NCBI GenBank assembly: GCA_963422465.1 | Contig: OY730169.1 | Span: forward strand, 124,001 to 188,000 | Reading direction: 5' to 3' | DNA length: 64,000 nt | Origin: Lichina pygmaea | Taxonomy: Eukaryota; Ascomycota; Lichinomycetes; Lichinales; Lichinaceae | Shown: one piece after another, positions 63,370 to 64,000 of the stretch | Layout: each line of letters begins with the position of its first letter | Position numbering within the stretch: the first letter of the stretch is position 1 | Translations under genes and position numbers: made by a program | Notes under the pieces: generated by a model | What the model was told of the DNA's origin: nothing | Seen by the model: the letters and a program-made list of their open reading frames with translations, nothing else | The model's database searches: none

Positions 63370-64000
63370 CTACTGTTGCGCTGTCGCCCCTGAGGTTGTA
63401 GGCCCTCTCTGATCTTGCTGGCGTTTCTGAGTAGCTGCCTTCCTCGCTTCTTTCGCACGAGCACGCTTCTTCTTCTTCTTCTCCTCTTCTAATCGTCGTT
63501 TCGCTATGATGGCTCGTATTTCGTGCACATAAATGGCTCCCCCAGTCCCGACCTCACGATGACGTGGGTTTTGACCGGTAGGTTGAGCTGGTTCCGCCGC
63601 TTTCGCACGTTCGAGTTCGGCCTCGAAGATGACGCCTGCTGTCGCTTGTGCAAGACTTCCCTTCATCAACTTCTCGAGCCTGTACCGCAAGGATGGTGCC
63701 ATTGGGACGGCTAAAATGTCATCCGAAAGCCTCTTCATCGAACGAACCGTGTAAGGTGTTGACGCACAGTTGTTCATGTCAGTCTGTTCAGCAGGGGTGA
63801 CCGGTCGTTGAGGCTCGTCCGCGTCGTCGTCCGCATCGTCCATGTTGTCTGCCTCCTCCACCTCGTCCCCCTCCTTCACTTTCTGCTTTGGCACAGCATA
63901 CTCGGGGCGGCGTTCAAGAAAGCGGTGGACCCATGAAGGGCCGACGACAGGTGGTGGATCGTCTCCCTCGTGCCAGCGAGACAAGATGACGTTGGCGGCA
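63370..64000 (-). CDS. CENP-B-type HTH protein, transposase-derived, 5' end outside the window
   Basis: The frame runs off the right edge, so the N-terminus is missing. The visible part starts with the end of a CENP-B/Tc5-type HTH (ANVILSRWHEGD, GPSWVHRFLERRPEYAVPKQ). It passes through an acidic linker (EVEEADNMDDADDDADE) to a segment common at the C-terminus of fungal pogo-like proteins (STPYTVRSMKRLSDDIL, KGSLAQATAGVIFEAELERA). It ends in a Lys/Arg-rich helix (RRLEEEKKKKKRARAKEARK). The DDE catalytic core expected between the HTH and the C-terminal part is absent. It may be an internally deleted transposon copy or a domesticated DNA-binding gene; the open frame, with no stop over 204 codons, favours recent origin or constraint. 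Confidence 0.6.
   Translation of the reverse strand, partial: AANVILSRWHEGDDPPPVVGPSWVHRFLERRPEYAVPKQKVKEGDEVEEADNMDDADDDADEPQRPVTPAEQTDMNNCASTPYTVRSMKRLSDDILAVPMAPSLRYRLEKLMKGSLAQATAGVIFEAELERAKAAEPAQPTGQNPRHREVGTGGAIYVHEIRAIIAKRRLEEEKKKKKRARAKEARKAATQKRQQDQRGPTTSGATAQQ

Overview
The window is nuclear DNA of a filamentous ascomycete (Pezizomycotina, most likely a Sordariomycete; finer placement would be a guess). The basis is short GT-AG introns with CTGAC-type branch sites, a FarA/CTF1-type Zn2Cys6 regulator, an Msb2 signalling mucin, fungal Bem1, Thp3, Pcs1 and Mcd4, and a relic Fot/pogo transposon. Coding DNA is GC-rich. Intergenic DNA carries many GTAC/TACGTAC palindromes and long homopolymeric G or C runs.

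Layout. 1-10 kb holds a very large MSB2 mucin gene (+) with a probable 5'-UTR intron. 10-21 kb holds FKBP12 (+), thymidylate synthase (+) and CUZ1 (-), separated by long gene-poor spacers. 21.5-23.5 kb is a more AT-rich island with a damaged trypsin-like protease gene and a tRNA-like structured element. 24.8-35.2 kb holds BEM1 (-), THP3 (-) and VPS36 (+). 36-37.6 kb holds two tiny intron-rich genes, ATP18 (+) and ATP19 (-). They encode subunits j and k of the mitochondrial ATP synthase and are arranged tail to tail. They were reconstructed by splicing because no single ORF shows them. 38-40.3 kb holds PCS1/CSM1 (+). From 41.8 kb to the right end every recognised gene is on the minus strand: MCD4, an intracellular LysM protein, a ten-exon FarA-like factor, the pogo relic with an LTR-like insertion, RAD4, an HD-domain nucleotidase, FHIT, and a CENP-B-type HTH protein running off the end.

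No gene cluster with a joint pathway is evident. The genes are mostly conserved housekeeping genes. Functional links are modest: MSB2 and BEM1 both act in Cdc42-linked polarity and MAPK signalling; ATP18 and ATP19 belong to one complex; the HD nucleotidase, FHIT and thymidylate synthase all act on nucleotides.

Exon coordinates were worked out by hand from splice signals, reading phase and remembered family conservation. Every multi-exon model given closes in frame. No database search or transcript data were available. The most unusual things here are gene-structure oddities: an 18-nt microexon inside a zinc cluster, a 6-nt first coding exon, a GC-AG intron, a 43-nt intron and an in-frame stop-free intron. 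The convergent ATP18/ATP19 pair and the nested mobile elements also stand out. I did not find convincing evidence of a wholly new biological system.
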